NCBI RefSeq assembly: GCF_009708215.1
Contig: NZ_CP046175.1
Coordinates: 2,170,001-2,234,000 of the forward strand
Direction of reading: 5' to 3'
Source: Occultella kanbiaonis
Lineage (GTDB): Bacteria > Actinomycetota > Actinomycetes > Actinomycetales > Beutenbergiaceae
DNA length: 64,000 nt
The notes under the pieces were generated by a model. The model ran no database searches. It was not told where the DNA came from and worked only from the letters and a program-made list of their open reading frames with translations. The position numbers were made by a program, and so were the translations under genes. Numbering within the stretch: position 1 is the first letter of the stretch; every line of letters begins with the position of its first letter. Below, in pieces: positions 10,038 to 17,982 of this stretch.

Positions 10038-10819
10038 GGCCGGTGCCGGACCGGCTGCCCGACGGTCGGCCGCTGCCGGCCGGCGGCGGGCGGTCGCTGC
10101 CGCCCACCCCCAAGTACGCGGGGGACGACGGCGGCACCGATCCCGGTCTGGCCGCTGCGCTCTCGGAGCCCGACGGCGGAGCGCGCCTTCGCGCGGTCGT
10201 CCGCGCCCTCGGCGCGGCGCGGGTCCTGGTGCCCGTGGTGGCGCACCTGGAGGAGCGAGCCGACGCCGTCGGGCACGAGATCAACGGACATCAGGTGCAG
10301 CTCGCGGGGGAGAAGAGCGCCTCGGCCGCGATGGTCACGGTCGCGACGCCGGACGGGCGCGCCGCGATCCCGGTGTTCTCCGGGCTCGCCGCCCTGACCG
10401 CGTGGAGAGCCGATGCCCGGCCGATCCCGGCCGAGGGGGTGCGGGCCGCGCTCTCCGCGGCCGCCGACGCCGACGGGCTGCTGGTCCTGGACCCGGCCGG
10501 CCCGGTACCCGTGCTGGTGCCGCGGCCCGCCGTCTGGGCGATCGCCTCGCAGCGCGAGTGGGTGCCCGCCGTCGAGGACCCGGCGGTGACGCAGGCGATC
10601 CGGGCTGCCCTGGCGCCGGTGCCCGGCGTGGTCGACTCCCGCGTGGAACCGGGGGAGCGGGCCGAGGTGCGGGTGGTGCTGGTGCTGCGGCCCGGGCTGG
10701 ACCGGACCGGACTGGACGAGGTGGTCGGCCGCGCCGGTGCCGTGCTGGCCGCGCAGGAGATCGTCGCCGGGCGGGTGGACTCCCTCGAGGTGCGGGTGGT
10801 GAGCGCCACATCCTCCTAG
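10034..10819 (+). CDS. SseB family protein
   Basis: 261 aa with an SseB-like N-terminal domain: the VPVVAHLEE...[24 protein letters not shown] segment is typical, then [20 protein letters not shown] and a C-terminal second domain ending [15 protein letters not shown]. No enzymatic motif; the family name comes from an E. coli enhanced-sensitivity protein and molecular function is unknown. GTG 10034 overlaps the priA stop, so it ends the his transcription unit. The last codons run into the infC leader. Confidence 0.82.
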   Translation: MRPVPDRLPDGRPLPAGGGRSLPPTPKYAGDDGGTDPGLAAALSEPDGGARLRAVVRALGAARVLVPVVAHLEERADAVGHEINGHQVQLAGEKSASAAMVTVATPDGRAAIPVFSGLAALTAWRADARPIPAEGVRAALSAAADADGLLVLDPAGPVPVLVPRPAVWAIASQREWVPAVEDPAVTQAIRAALAPVPGVVDSRVEPGERAEVRVVLVLRPGLDRTGLDEVVGRAGAVLAAQEIVAGRVDSLEVRVVSATSS

Positions 10820-10845
10820 GGTGCGGCCGGCCCGGACCCCCGTGC

Positions 10846-10851
10846 TAGTGT
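10846..10851 (+). promoter_or_regulatory. Possible -10 of the infC operon
   Basis: TAGTGT about 250 bp before infC would give a leader of about 240 nt. No convincing -35 is visible upstream, so this is weak. Confidence 0.3.
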
Positions 10852-11021
10852 TGGTCACTGACCGACTGGTCTCGCTTCGGCGTGACCGGTGTGCAAGCGG
10901 AGTTTCTCCCACCTTTGCTCGACCGGAACGGATCAAGCCGCCGACAGAGTACGGGTTCAGGTCGAGGGTTCTGACGAACTCTCAGTGCCGGCCGAGGCGA
11001 CTCGTGCCGGGACGCGACCAG

Positions 11022-11055
11022 AGGCCTCCGTGTGCACCGCACCCGGAGGCCTTTT
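11022..11055 (+). terminator. Attenuator-type terminator in the infC leader
   Basis: GGCCTCCG (11023-11030) pairs with CGGAGGCC (11044-11051), extended by one A-T pair, loop of 13 nt, followed by TTTT. It is an intrinsic terminator 45 bp before infC, on the coding strand and downstream of the leader, so it more likely controls read-through into infC-rpmI-rplT than ends the his unit alone. Alternative pairing with the upstream leader is not resolved by eye. Confidence 0.65.
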
Positions 11056-11099
11056 CCGTGTGGCGCGGTGACTTTGAACTCTCTCGTAAGGAGCACCAC

Positions 11100-11699
11100 A
11101 TCAGCGAGCCCCGCATCAATGAGCGGATCCGCGTGCCGGAGGTGCGTCTGGTCGGGCCGAACGGTGAGCAGGTAGGCATCGTTCGAGTCGAGGACGCACT
11201 GCGACTGGCGGCGGAGGCCGATCTGGATCTGGTCGAGGTCGCCCCCGAGGCGCGCCCGCCGGTCTGCAAGCTCATGGACTTCGGCAAGTTCAAGTACGAA
11301 GCCGACATGAAGGCACGTGACGCCCGGCGCAACCAGGCGAACACCGTCCTCAAGGAGATCCGGTTCCGGCTGAAGATCGACCCGCACGACTACGGCACCA
11401 AGAAGGGCCACGTCGAGCGGTTCCTCAAGGCCGGTGACAAGGTCAAGGTGATGATCATGTTCCGCGGCCGCGAGCAGTCCCGCCCGGAGATGGGCATGCG
11501 CCTGCTGCAGCGGCTCGCCGAGGATGTGGCAGAACTGGGTCACGTCGAGAGCACCCCGCGGCAGGACGGTCGCAACATGACGATGGTGCTCGGCCCGAAC
11601 AAGAAGAAGACCGAGACCCGCAACGAACAGCGCCGCCGCGCTCAGGAGGCCGCCGCCACCGCGGAGCCTGCCGAGCCTGAGGCGACCGAAGCCGGCTGA
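11100..11699 (+). CDS. infC: Translation initiation factor IF-3
   Basis: IF-3 binds the 30S subunit and checks start-codon choice. 199 aa: N-domain [18 protein letters not shown], linker [18 protein letters not shown]-domain [18 protein letters not shown] through [17 protein letters not shown] basic, Ala/Glu-rich tail follows. No ATG, GTG or TTG is suitably placed: AAGGAG (11089-11094) lies 5 bases before ATC (11100), directly followed by the conserved SEPRINERI. The in-frame GTG near 11058 is inside the terminator tail. I therefore take ATC as start, matching the AUU/AUC use known for infC, where IF-3 represses its own non-canonical start. rpmI and rplT follow. Confidence 0.92.
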   Translation: MSEPRINERIRVPEVRLVGPNGEQVGIVRVEDALRLAAEADLDLVEVAPEARPPVCKLMDFGKFKYEADMKARDARRNQANTVLKEIRFRLKIDPHDYGTKKGHVERFLKAGDKVKVMIMFRGREQSRPEMGMRLLQRLAEDVAELGHVESTPRQDGRNMTMVLGPNKKKTETRNEQRRRAQEAAATAEPAEPEATEAG

Positions 11700-11729
11700 C
11701 CCCAGCCTGCTACCAACAAGGAACAAGAG

Positions 11730-11924
11730 ATGCCGAAGAACAAGACGAACTCCGGTGCCAAGAAGCGCTTCCGGATCACCGGTTCCGGGAAGGTCATGCG
11801 CGAGCGTGCCCGTCACGTCCACAAGTTCCAGGAGCGCACCAGCAGCCAGGCGCGCCGCCTCGTGAACGACGTCGAGGTCTCCCCGGCCGACGTGAAGAAG
11901 ATCAAGAAGCTGCTCGGCAAGTAA
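11730..11924 (+). CDS. rpmI: 50S ribosomal protein L35
   Basis: 64 aa, basic, with the standard MPKNKTNSGAKKRFRITGSGK start and a KKIKKLLGK end, full family length. AAGGAACAAGAG precedes the ATG. Second gene of the infC-rpmI-rplT unit. Confidence 0.97.
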   Translation: MPKNKTNSGAKKRFRITGSGKVMRERARHVHKFQERTSSQARRLVNDVEVSPADVKKIKKLLGK

Positions 11925-11959
11925 CGCCGCGCCTTTACACCGAGAATTAGGAGTACGAC

Positions 11960-12349
11960 TTGGCACGCGTCAAGCGGGCGGTCAACGCCCAGAAGAAGCG
12001 CAGGACAACCCTCGAGCGGGCCAGCGGTTACCGCGGCCAGCGCTCGCGTCTCTACCGCAAGGCCAAGGAGCAGGTCACGCACTCGCTGACCTACGCCTAC
12101 CGGGACCGCCGGGCCAAGAAGGGTGACTTCCGTCGCCTGTGGATCCAGCGGATCAACGCCGCGGCCCGCGCGAACGGCATCACCTACAACCGTTTCATCC
12201 AGGGTCTCAAGGCCGCGGGTGTCGAGGTGGACCGTCGCGTCCTCGCCGACCTCGCCGTCAACGACATCACCGCCTTCGTGGCGCTGGTGACGGTGGCCAA
12301 GAACAGCCTTCCCGAGGACGTCAACGCGCCGGCCACGCCGGCTGCCTGA
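11960..12349 (+). CDS. rplT: 50S ribosomal protein L20
   Basis: 129 aa binding 23S rRNA early in 50S assembly. Start is TTG 11960 with AGGAG 6 bases upstream; the sequence [15 protein letters not shown] follows directly, as in the family. The conserved [15 protein letters not shown] and [13 protein letters not shown] segments are intact. L20 autoregulation of this operon is known in other bacteria; a specific L20 site was not identified here. Confidence 0.97.
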   Translation: MARVKRAVNAQKKRRTTLERASGYRGQRSRLYRKAKEQVTHSLTYAYRDRRAKKGDFRRLWIQRINAAARANGITYNRFIQGLKAAGVEVDRRVLADLAVNDITAFVALVTVAKNSLPEDVNAPATPAA

Positions 12350-12388
12350 CCAACTCGAAGCACCGAACGCACACCGAACGCCCGGACG

Positions 12389-13243
12389 ATGCCCCTTCCG
12401 GACCTGACCAACCCCCGCGCTGAGCGGGTGAAGGCGGTCCGTGGCCTCGCCGGGCGTTCGGCGCGTTCGCGACACGGCCAGTTCCTCGCCGAGGGACCGC
12501 AGGCCGTGCGCGAGGCGGTCCGGTTCGCCGCCGAGCATGTGCGTGACGTCTACCTGACGCCGCAGGCCGCCGACCGGTACACCGAGATCGTCGACGAGGC
12601 CGGAGCGGCCGGGCTGTACCTGCACCTCGGCAGCCCCGAGGTGCTCGACGCGATGAGCCCCGACGCCCAGGGTGTCCTGGCCGTCCTGAACACCTGGGAG
12701 CGGACGCTCGAGTCGGTGCTGGCCGCCGAGCCCGCGCCGCGCCTGATCGCCCTGCTGTCGCAGGTTCGTGACCCGGGCAACGCCGGGACCGTGATCCGTG
12801 CAGCGGACGCCGCCGGCGCCGACGCGGTCGTCCTCACCTCCGCGAGCGTCGACCAGCACAATCCCAAGGTGGTGCGGGCCACCGCGGGCTCCATGTTCCA
12901 CCTGCCCGTCGTCACCGGACCCGGTCTGGCCGAGGCGATCGACGCGGCGCGTGCCGCCGGGTTCCAGATCCTCGCCGCCGACGGTGCCGGCACGGTCGAC
13001 CTGGACGAGCTCGCCGACTCCCCACGCAGCGGCGCCGACATCGCCGCGCCGACGGTGTGGGTGTTCGGCAACGAGGCCTGGGGACTCGGCGAACAGGAGC
13101 GTGAGCTCGCCGACGCCGTCGTGCGGATCCCGATCCGCGGCCGCGCCGAGTCGCTGAACCTGGCCATGGCAGCGACCCTGTGCCTGTACGCCTCCGGCCG
13201 CGCCCCGCGGCACCGCCGCCCGTGGGCATCGGTCGAGGAGTGA
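12389..13243 (+). CDS. TrmH/SpoU-family RNA 2'-O-methyltransferase
   Basis: SAM-dependent 2'-O-ribose methyltransferase of the SPOUT knot class, probably acting on rRNA. 284 aa: an N-terminal substrate-binding domain (GRSARSRHGQFLAEGPQAVREAV), then the knot with SQVRDPGNAGTVIRAADAAGADAVVLT, FGNEAWGLGEQ and the C-terminal IPIRGRAESLNLAMA. These three motifs define the family. It follows rplT by 39 bp; location after infC-rpmI-rplT is common and fits 23S rRNA, but the target base is not identifiable. Overlaps the next gene. Confidence 0.9.
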   Translation: MPLPDLTNPRAERVKAVRGLAGRSARSRHGQFLAEGPQAVREAVRFAAEHVRDVYLTPQAADRYTEIVDEAGAAGLYLHLGSPEVLDAMSPDAQGVLAVLNTWERTLESVLAAEPAPRLIALLSQVRDPGNAGTVIRAADAAGADAVVLTSASVDQHNPKVVRATAGSMFHLPVVTGPGLAEAIDAARAAGFQILAADGAGTVDLDELADSPRSGADIAAPTVWVFGNEAWGLGEQERELADAVVRIPIRGRAESLNLAMAATLCLYASGRAPRHRRPWASVEE

Positions 13244-13896
13244 GCGACCTGCGTGCCGCACCGGACGCCGTCGGGCCCCTGGTGCGGCGGATCCGCGACC
13301 TCCTGGGCTCCACGGACCGGGTCCTCATCGGCGTGGTCGGCTCCCCGGGAGCAGGCAAGTCCACGCTGACCGACGCCCTCGGCGCCGCGCTCGAGGCCGG
13401 CGGAGTGCGCTGCGCCGTCGTCGGGATGGACGGGTTCCACCTCGCTCAGACCGAGCTCGACCGCCTCGGCCGCGCCGAGCGCAAGGGCGCGATCGACACG
13501 TTCGACGGCGACGGCTACCTCGCGCTGCTCCGTCGCCTGCGCGCGCAGCGCCCGGGAGACGACGTGATCTACGCGCCCCGCTACGTCCGTGGCGTGCTCG
13601 AGCAGCCGATCGGCAGCCACGTCCCGGTCGCCGCGGACGTGCGGGTGGTGCTCACCGAGGGCAACTACCTGCTCGCCGACACCCCGCCGTGGGACCGGGT
13701 GCGGGAGGTCCTGGACGAGACGTGGTTCCTGCGCACCGACCCGGTGGCCCGGCGCGAACGGCTGCTCGCCCGGCACCTGGCGAACGGCAAGTCGATGGAG
13801 CGTGCGCTCGCGTTCACCGACGGCTCCGACGCCCGAAACGCCGAGCTCATCGAGGCGACCGCCGAGGCCGCGGAGCTGGTCGTCGACTGGGACTAG
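13240..13896 (+). CDS. P-loop nucleoside/nucleotide kinase family protein
   Basis: 218 aa with Walker A GVVGSPGAGKSTL, the GMDGFHLA block, and LTEGNYLLADTPPWD with a lid-type RRERLLARH segment. This is the uridine kinase/pantothenate kinase-like group often called nucleoside/nucleotide kinase; the substrate is unknown. GTG 13240 overlaps the upstream stop (GTGA); GTG 13222 in the same frame is possible. Its TAG stop lies within CTAG, which is also the stop of the convergent hydrolase gene. Confidence 0.85.
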   Translation: MSDLRAAPDAVGPLVRRIRDLLGSTDRVLIGVVGSPGAGKSTLTDALGAALEAGGVRCAVVGMDGFHLAQTELDRLGRAERKGAIDTFDGDGYLALLRRLRAQRPGDDVIYAPRYVRGVLEQPIGSHVPVAADVRVVLTEGNYLLADTPPWDRVREVLDETWFLRTDPVARRERLLARHLANGKSMERALAFTDGSDARNAELIEATAEAAELVVDWD

Positions 13897-15284
13897 CCGC
13901 CAGCTCGGTGCCGTCGTGGGTGGAGACGTCCGTTGGTGTGCAGGTACTGGGCGTGTCCGTCGTGGAAGTCGAAGATCGCGGCGGTCTGGGACTCCTCGAG
14001 CGGATCGTTGGCGGGAATGAGGAAATGGGTATCGCTGATCGGCAGGAGGTCGCGGGAGATCCGGTCGGGTAGGTCCAGGAGCGCGGCTTGGATGGGGTCG
14101 ACGTCGAGGGTGAGTCGGAGTCCGCCGTGTTCGGTGATGACTTCGAAACGGGTGCCAGGGCGTTCGTAGACACCGACGTAGCGTGCAGGGTCGAGGGAGA
14201 CGAACAGTGCCGGGTCCGGCACAGGCAGCGGTGGGATCGTCACGGTGCCTAGTTCGGTCAGGATGAGATCAAAGATCCTCCGGTAGAGGCTGTCGCGAGA
14301 GTCGCCGTTGGTCAGCAGGACCAGCGCGAGGTCGTCCTCAGGGAGGACGCGCATGCGGGCGTTCTGTCCGATGGTGCTGCCGTCATGGCCGTAGACGGTG
14401 CGTCCGTGCCAGTCGGACACGACGAGGCCGAGGGCCCACTCCTGTCCGAGAAGGTAGGGGTCCGGGATCGGAACTCGTGAAGTCATCATCTCCCGCACCG
14501 CTTCTCCGGAGACGATTCGGCGACCGTTTCGGGCCAGGCCGGCATTCAGATAGACGTGAGCGAGGGCAAGGACCTCGCCGACGGTGGAGGTGATGTTGCC
14601 TCCCGGCCCGAAGGCCCGGGGGAGGTAGTCGACAGGGGTGGGGATCGGTCCCTCCTCGAGGGAGCGGACCAAGTGGCCACGCGCGGCGCGTGCGGGATCG
14701 ACCCCGCCGCGCCATGTGTTCGTGCTGACCAGGCCCATCGGTGCGAAGATCCGGTCGGCCATGATGGCATCCCACGGCTTGCCGTCGACGACTTCCATGA
14801 TCCGGGCCAGGATCGCATAGCCGAGAGCGGCACTGTATCCGTGGACAGAGCCAAGAGGGCTGAGTTGGTGCGCGTCGACGATCTCATCGACCATGCGCAG
14901 ATACACCCCTTCGTCCTCGCCAGGGTCCTCGGCGACCTCTTCGATGCCGTTGGTGTGGTTCAGGAGGTGCCTCGGCGTCAGCTGGGCGCTGACGCCGGGA
15001 TCGGCGACCTTGAACTGCGGCAGGTGGCTGCGCACCGGCTCGTCCAAGGCCGCCCTGCCTTCGTCGACGAACTGCATGAAGGCCAGCGCCGTCCAGGACT
15101 TCGTCAGAGACCCACACTGGAACACGGTGTCGGATGCGACGGGCTCCCCGGTCACGATGTCCTTCACGCCATACACGAGTTCGGTGACGACCCCTCGGTG
15201 CATCACGCCCACGGCCGCACCAGGCGCCTGGTACGCGGCGAGAATCTCGGCGATCGGGGTGGACAGGTTCCGCAGCCGGGTCAC
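13893..15284 (-). CDS. Serine hydrolase, beta-lactamase/class C PBP fold
   Basis: 463 aa. The SxxK nucleophile motif is SLTK (Ser59, Lys62) in QCGSLTKSWTALAF; a YSA sits where YxN is expected (HGYSAALGYAIL); a late HDG in GHDGSTIGQ replaces the KTG box. The C-terminal half after about 360 (PARYVGVYERPG, FEVITEHGGLRLTL) resembles the beta-barrel domain following such hydrolases. No signal peptide, so probably cytoplasmic; esterase, amidase or peptidase cannot be told apart. GTG 15284 overlaps the stop of the small upstream gene by 4 bp, so they form a two-gene operon. Confidence 0.87.
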   Translation of the reverse strand: MTRLRNLSTPIAEILAAYQAPGAAVGVMHRGVVTELVYGVKDIVTGEPVASDTVFQCGSLTKSWTALAFMQFVDEGRAALDEPVRSHLPQFKVADPGVSAQLTPRHLLNHTNGIEEVAEDPGEDEGVYLRMVDEIVDAHQLSPLGSVHGYSAALGYAILARIMEVVDGKPWDAIMADRIFAPMGLVSTNTWRGGVDPARAARGHLVRSLEEGPIPTPVDYLPRAFGPGGNITSTVGEVLALAHVYLNAGLARNGRRIVSGEAVREMMTSRVPIPDPYLLGQEWALGLVVSDWHGRTVYGHDGSTIGQNARMRVLPEDDLALVLLTNGDSRDSLYRRIFDLILTELGTVTIPPLPVPDPALFVSLDPARYVGVYERPGTRFEVITEHGGLRLTLDVDPIQAALLDLPDRISRDLLPISDTHFLIPANDPLEESQTAAIFDFHDGHAQYLHTNGRLHPRRHRAGG

Positions 15285-15550
15285 GAGCCGACCTGTTCGG
15301 CGAGCCCGATCGCGTTCGCGGCGTCGGCCTCGAAATACTCTGTGATCGCCGACGAGCCCGCAGCCCCGTCCAGGATGTCGCGGACGGCATCGACGGAGTC
15401 GTGCGTGATCACGTTCACCGCTCGCGTCCCGTCCGTGCTCGCCAGTGCCAGAACCCATGCGGCACCCAGAGGTAGGCGCGCATACGCCTTCTTCAACCCG
15501 CCCCAGAACCGGGCGTTGTCCGTCACAGTCGAAAGCACCAGGACGTGCAT
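15281..15550 (-). CDS. Small conserved hypothetical protein
   Basis: 89 aa starting MHVLVLSTV; predicted to be a small alpha/beta, possibly ferredoxin-like dimeric barrel domain (beta strand MHVLVLST, helix NARFWGGLKKAYARL, strand AAWVLALAS). Function unknown. The ATG at 15550 has a strong AAGGAGG 7 bases upstream, so I prefer it to ATG 15601. First gene of an operon with the serine hydrolase and divergent from the HTH regulator at 15704. Confidence 0.75.
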   Translation of the reverse strand: MHVLVLSTVTDNARFWGGLKKAYARLPLGAAWVLALASTDGTRAVNVITHDSVDAVRDILDGAAGSSAITEYFEADAANAIGLAEQVGS

Positions 15551-15590
15551 AGTGTCCTCCTTCAGACTTTCCATTTGCTGAAAAGCTACG

Positions 15591-15619
15591 TTGCGTTTCA
15601 CAAGTCGTCAATGTAAAGT
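15591..15619 (+). promoter_or_regulatory. Candidate promoter of the HTH regulator
   Basis: TTGCGT (15591-15596), 17-bp spacer, TAAAGT (15614-15619), 85 bp before the ATG at 15704. An imperfect inverted repeat (CTTTCC...TGAAAAG, about 15567-15586) lies beside it between the divergent genes and could be an operator. Confidence 0.5.
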
Positions 15620-15703
15620 CCCGGAAAGCCTGCAATCGTTGCGTGGAGCTGTCCCTGAACGCAATCGTGGATGCGGTGACATTGCGATCGGAGATGGTGG
15701 CGG

Positions 15704-16609
15704 ATGGCCGGAGGCAGACTGGGTCTCGGAGACCGGCAGGCGATCGCCGCCGGCATGGCTGAGGGACTGGCGTATGCGGAGATCGCACGACGGATCGGGC
15801 GACCGACCTCGACGGTCAGCCGCGAAGTCGCCCGCAACGGGCACAGCGACTACACCGCAGACCGGGCCCAGCAGGCGACGCATCGCAAGGGCCGCGGCCG
15901 CACCATCGCGCCGCAGCCAAACGCCGGCGACGATCGAGCACGCGCGTTCGTCGACGAGTTCGCATCACAACTCGTCGGGACCGGAATGCCCCGCATGGCC
16001 TCGCGGGTGTTCGCCAGCCTGATCACCTCGATGACCGCCACGGTCTCCGCGGCCGACCTCGTGCGAGAACTGGACGTGAGCCCCGCGTCGGTGTCGAAGG
16101 CGATCAGCTACCTGGAGGCCATGGAGCTGGTCGTACGCCAGCCCGAACCTGGCCGCCGCAGAGAACGCTATTCGATCAGGGACGACGTCTGGACCCAAGC
16201 CATCCGAGCCGACTCCAGCGGACACGCCAGCGTTGCCGATGCCGCCCAGCGCGGCCTTGCCCTCTTCGGCACGGACACCCAGGCCGGCATCCGCCTCGCC
16301 CGGATGGGCGAGTTCTTCGGCAACCTCGCCTCGCAGCTCCGGGGGAACGATCTCGCCGACCCTGGTGTCGATGACGCCATGACAGTCGTGGCTGCGCTCG
16401 GCCACGGCCAGCGCCCGATGACACCACAAGAACTCGCCACAGCTCTGAGCTGGCCGACGGACCGGATCCACAACGCGATCCGGCTGCTGCAGCACCGACC
16501 GGCACTCAGCGATCCCTTCGTCGTGAGCGAATCGGATGCGGGCCACGCCCTGGAGCCGCGCTCGGACCGCCTGTCAACAGAACAACGCGCAATGCTGCGC
16601 GGCGACTGA
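15704..16609 (+). CDS. Two-HTH regulator: IS30-like HTH fused to MarR/GbsR-type HTH
   Basis: 301 aa. Residues about 6-45 (DRQAIAAGMAEGLAYAEIAR, RIGRPTSTVSREVARNG) are an HTH_38-type helix-turn-helix as found at the N terminus of IS30 transposases. Residues about 75-165 (MPRMASRVFASLITSM, VRELDVSPASVSKAISYLEAM, PGRRRERYSI) form a GbsR/MarR-like winged helix. The C-terminal third holds helices and a third short HTH-like piece (MTPQELATALSWPTDRIHNAI). No DDE catalytic domain, so it is a regulator and not a transposase. Divergent from the hydrolase operon, its likely target. The ATG has GGAG 10 bases upstream. Confidence 0.85.
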   Translation: MAGGRLGLGDRQAIAAGMAEGLAYAEIARRIGRPTSTVSREVARNGHSDYTADRAQQATHRKGRGRTIAPQPNAGDDRARAFVDEFASQLVGTGMPRMASRVFASLITSMTATVSAADLVRELDVSPASVSKAISYLEAMELVVRQPEPGRRRERYSIRDDVWTQAIRADSSGHASVADAAQRGLALFGTDTQAGIRLARMGEFFGNLASQLRGNDLADPGVDDAMTVVAALGHGQRPMTPQELATALSWPTDRIHNAIRLLQHRPALSDPFVVSESDAGHALEPRSDRLSTEQRAMLRGD

Positions 16610-16645
16610 GTCCCGGGGCGCGACGAGACGACCCCGCCGGATGAC

Positions 16646-17977
16646 TCAGTCCTGCCCCGTCCTCCCGAACCGAGCGAGCACGTCGAGGATGTGCTCGGGC
16701 GCGAGCAGGAACATCGGTGTCAGCTTCTCCCAGCCACGTTCCCTGACGCGCTCGTCGAACGCCGCGTGGGCGGCGTCCACCGGGTTCGACGTGTCCAGGC
16801 CGCCGCCGCCGGACCCGGTCAGGCCGAGGTGGTACATCCACACGGACCCGTCCGCCTCGGTGTGCTTGAACGTCGCCTCGAACGCGGCCCGCTCGGCGGG
16901 GAGGGTGGCCTGGCACTCGGCGTAGCGGTCGGTGAGCATCTGCATCCACTCGCCGAGCTCGGCCTCCTTGCCGGGGAGGAGGCGGGCCCGGAACAACGCC
17001 AGGCGGAGCCCTTCCGGAACGGTGGCGGGCATCGGGTGTGGTTCGGTGCCGAACGGAACGGGCCGGAACGGCGTGTACGGCTCGCGTGCGGCCGAGTCGA
17101 CCGGGTGGTGTTCGCTGCCGGTGGCCCCGCCCGGCCCGGCGGCGGGCTCGGTGCCCCGGGCGAGGCCGTGCACCATCAGGTGGGCCGAGGCACCGAGCAG
17201 GCTCGGCACCCGCTCGATCCGGCGGATCGCCGCCAGTGCACGCTCCTGCGTCGCGCCGCCGTCGAGCAGCTCCGCCATGGCCGCCGTGGCACCGCCCGGG
17301 CCCTCGATCGCGAACGGGCCGTCGGCCTCGAAGCCCGCGGCGGCGACCTCGGCGGCGAGCTCGTCCGGGCGGTGGAAGTACGCGGTCGTGAACCAGCCGG
17401 GCACGTTGTTCGGGTTGCGGTGCCGCCCGGTTGCGACGTCCTCGGCGACGATCTCGGCGAACTCCTCCGACGCCAGGTGGGACGCGCCGATGCCGTCGAT
17501 GGTGGAGGCGAAGGCACTGATCCCGACGGCGAGCAGCACCCCACCGGGGCGCAGCACCCGGTGCGCCTCGCGCAGCGCGAGCGCGCGGTCGTCGGGTTCG
17601 GTCAGGTGGTACAGCGGGCCGAGCATGAGCACGGCGTCCACGCTCGCGTCGGCGACCGGCAGGTCGCGCGCGTCGCCCACCGTGGCCGAGTGCAGGGGGT
17701 CGGCCGCCACGGTGCTCGACCTGCTCGCGGTCTTCGCCTCCTCGACGTGCCGGGGCACCGGGTCGAGCAGGTCCACGGTGTAGCCGCGCTCGGCCAGCCA
17801 GACGGCGTAGGCACCCGGGCCGCCGCCGACGTCGAGCACGACGGCCGGGGCAGGCGGCAGCAGCCGGGTGAGCAGTTCCCGGGTGCGGATCTGCTCGAGC
17901 AGGCCCGGGCCGTCGCTGAGCCGGCCGGCCTCGCGGCCCTGATCGTAGTAGTCGCGGATCTCGCTCTCGATGGGCAT
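16646..17977 (-). CDS. SAM-dependent methyltransferase fused to DUF6176 domain
   Basis: 443 aa. Residues 1-270 are a class I methyltransferase: motif I VVLDVGGGPGAYAVWLAERG, post-I acidic VDLLDPV, SVDAVLMLGPLYHL and LRPGGVLLAVG. After a Pro/Gly linker (about 275-315) comes a DUF6176-like domain: LFRARLLPGKEAELGEWMQM, WMYHLGLTGSG and LTPMFLLAPEHIL, which is usually free-standing. Substrate unknown. ATG 17977 lies 6 bp after the stop of the DUF4037 gene, so the two are cotranscribed. No SD visible; coupling likely. Confidence 0.82.
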   Translation of the reverse strand: MPIESEIRDYYDQGREAGRLSDGPGLLEQIRTRELLTRLLPPAPAVVLDVGGGPGAYAVWLAERGYTVDLLDPVPRHVEEAKTASRSSTVAADPLHSATVGDARDLPVADASVDAVLMLGPLYHLTEPDDRALALREAHRVLRPGGVLLAVGISAFASTIDGIGASHLASEEFAEIVAEDVATGRHRNPNNVPGWFTTAYFHRPDELAAEVAAAGFEADGPFAIEGPGGATAAMAELLDGGATQERALAAIRRIERVPSLLGASAHLMVHGLARGTEPAAGPGGATGSEHHPVDSAAREPYTPFRPVPFGTEPHPMPATVPEGLRLALFRARLLPGKEAELGEWMQMLTDRYAECQATLPAERAAFEATFKHTEADGSVWMYHLGLTGSGGGGLDTSNPVDAAHAAFDERVRERGWEKLTPMFLLAPEHILDVLARFGRTGQD

Positions 17978-17982
17978 CGCTG

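Noticed and set aside
15704-15850. IS30-family transposase
   Set aside because: Only the N-terminal HTH resembles IS30; there is no DDE catalytic domain or terminal inverted repeat, and a MarR-like domain follows.
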